Assembly (NCBI GenBank): GCA_000381585.1
Contig: KB906735.1
Coordinates: 270,242 to 334,241, forward strand
Direction of reading: 5' to 3'
Length of the DNA stretch: 64,000 nt
From: Acidobacteriaceae bacterium KBS 83
GTDB taxonomy: Bacteria > Acidobacteriota > Terriglobia > Terriglobales > Acidobacteriaceae
Both the position numbers and the translations under genes were made by a program. This document shows positions 62,885 to 64,000 of this stretch, in pieces (position 1 is the stretch's first letter; each line of letters begins with the position of its first letter). The notes beneath the pieces are model-generated. The model made no database searches. It was not told the DNA's origin and was given only the letters and a program-made list of their open reading frames with translations.

Positions 62885-64000
62885 TTGCCAGTAATCGCTG
62901 AACTGCGGCCGCGGCGACGGTGGCGTATTGGCTGGCTGCTGGGCCTAGGCGTGCTCGTCAATTATTTTGACCGCGTCAACCTTTCGGTGTCCCACGGCGC
63001 GCTGTATACAGCATTCGGTATCTCCGATGTCGCGTTCGGCTATCTTTCCGCGGCATACAACTGGAGCTACGCGCTTTGTCAGCTGCCGGTAGGTGTGGTA
63101 CTTGACCGCTTCGGCGTGAAGCGCGTGCAGCGTATCGGCATCTTCATCTGGAGCCTCGCATCGTTTGCCGCGGCAATCACACCCAGCCTTCCGGGATTCT
63201 TCAGCGCGCGGCTGCTGCTGGGGATTGGCGAGGCACCGACGTTTCCAGCAAACGCGAAGGCTATCGGTGTCTGGTTCCCGTCACGCGAACGCAGCTTTGC
63301 GACCTCGCTGACGGATGCGGCCGCAAAGCTTGCTTCTGCAATCGGCGTGCCACTACTGGGCATCCTCCTGCTGCGAGTGGGTTGGCGATGGAGCTTCGCC
63401 GCGACAGGCGCGATCAGCCTGCTGTATTTGCTCGTGTTCTGGGTGGTGTATCGCGAGCCCGAAGAAGATGAGAAGTTGAGCGACGTGGAGAAACGGTTGA
63501 TCGCGGATACTGCGGCGAACGAGTCATCCGTGGCAGAAGGACCTGGCTTGTCGCTTGGCGCACTGATGCGACAGCGCAAAGTGATTGGACTTTCCCTAGG
63601 CTTCGGATCGTATAACTACGTCTTCTATCTGCTGCTGACCTGGTTGCCGAGCTATCTCTCCGGCGCTTTGCACATTGATCTACTGCACTCCTTCCTGTAC
63701 ACCGGCGCGCCGTGGCTCTTTGCCACGGCAACAGACCTGTTCATCGGTGGCTTGCTGGTGGACGGTCTGGTCTCGCGCGGATGGAACGCGCCGCTGGTGC
63801 GCAAGGTGGTGCTGGTGGCGGGAACGGCGTGCGGGCTGGGCATTTTAGGCGCAGCCCATGCGCACACTGCGATGCGCGCGCTGCTATGGATTGGTCTGTC
63901 GATCGGCGGCCTTTCCGCCGCTGCGCCAGTAGGCTGGTCGATCCCTGCTTTGATTGCACCCCGGAGCAGCGTGGGCAAGGTGGGCGGTATCGTGAATTTT
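62885..64000 (+). CDS. MFS transporter, anion:cation symporter type (3' end outside window)
   Basis: The frame opens after a TGA at 62876 and the likely start is TTG at 62885. TM1 is WRIGWLLGLGVLVNYFDRVN (the VNYFDR signature of the ACS/sugar-acid branch), then DVAFGYLSAAYNWSYALCQL, PVGVVLDRFGVKRVQRIGIF (motif A), SARLLLGIGEAPTFPANAKA and IGVWFPSRERSFATSLTDAA. At least ten helices are seen before the edge. This family imports hexuronates, galactonate or similar organic anions, which fits the sugar-acid genes at 25-30 kb, although they are not adjacent. The C-terminus is cut by the window. Confidence 0.88.
   Translation, partial: MPVIAELRPRRRWRIGWLLGLGVLVNYFDRVNLSVSHGALYTAFGISDVAFGYLSAAYNWSYALCQLPVGVVLDRFGVKRVQRIGIFIWSLASFAAAITPSLPGFFSARLLLGIGEAPTFPANAKAIGVWFPSRERSFATSLTDAAAKLASAIGVPLLGILLLRVGWRWSFAATGAISLLYLLVFWVVYREPEEDEKLSDVEKRLIADTAANESSVAEGPGLSLGALMRQRKVIGLSLGFGSYNYVFYLLLTWLPSYLSGALHIDLLHSFLYTGAPWLFATATDLFIGGLLVDGLVSRGWNAPLVRKVVLVAGTACGLGILGAAHAHTAMRALLWIGLSIGGLSAAAPVGWSIPALIAPRSSVGKVGGIVNF

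Overview
The window looks like a chromosomal segment of an Acidobacteriota member (Terriglobia/Acidobacteriaceae type). This is inferred from gene content: a PadR regulator next to a long MacB/FtsX 'ADOP' permease, a winged-helix/Ser-Thr kinase/TolB-propeller fusion, many plant-polymer hydrolases (GH54, GH31, GH38-like), and small acidobacterial-type zinc-finger proteins. Base composition is moderately GC-rich throughout.

Layout. 0-6.9 kb: the 5' part of a secreted GH54 arabinofuranosidase on the minus strand, a uracil-DNA glycosylase superfamily protein, an amidohydrolase, then two broken genes fused head to tail. 7.2-11.5 kb: RND efflux adaptor and pump. 11.5-17.6 kb: a receiver-MEDS regulator, two tiny zinc proteins, a secreted alpha/beta hydrolase. 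17.6-24.5 kb: an aquaporin, an IS110 remnant abutting a decayed cusA-type pump gene, an MscS channel, and a run of pseudogene pieces (FtsX permease, RibD-like reductase, VOC protein, secreted protein) around an intact GNAT gene. 24.8-30.2 kb: a sugar-acid catabolic cluster (mutarotase, paired half-size EamA transporters, enolase-superfamily dehydratase, zinc dehydrogenase, SDR). 30.5-33.8 kb: decayed luciferase-like, unknown and GH31 genes. 34.2-40.6 kb: TetR/DHA2 drug exporter pair with a visible operator, PadR/ADOP pair, MarR. 40.9-49.2 kb: di-haem cytochrome c peroxidase divergent from the 1032-residue wHTH-kinase-propeller protein, then a large Tat-type GH38-like enzyme. 49.3-60.9 kb: a degraded integrative-element zone with two related tyrosine recombinase pseudogenes, a tRNA-Val 3' half, an IS3 scrap, an HK97 prohead-protease scrap, a possible TrbI scrap, intact and broken SRAP genes and a partly broken redox operon (SDR, AKR, WrbA, DJ-1), ending at an intact tRNA-Glu. 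61-64 kb: queuosine-precursor transporter, quinone oxidoreductase, and the start of an MFS sugar-acid transporter.

The dominant unusual property is the number of gene remnants, and that many are chimeric: the end of one broken gene lies directly against the middle of an unrelated one. No CRISPR array or recognisable multi-gene defence system was seen. The strongest candidates for unusual biology are the kinase-transcription factor fusion with its overlapping upstream ORF, the repeat-bearing tail on the GH54 enzyme, and the layered tRNA/integrase scars.
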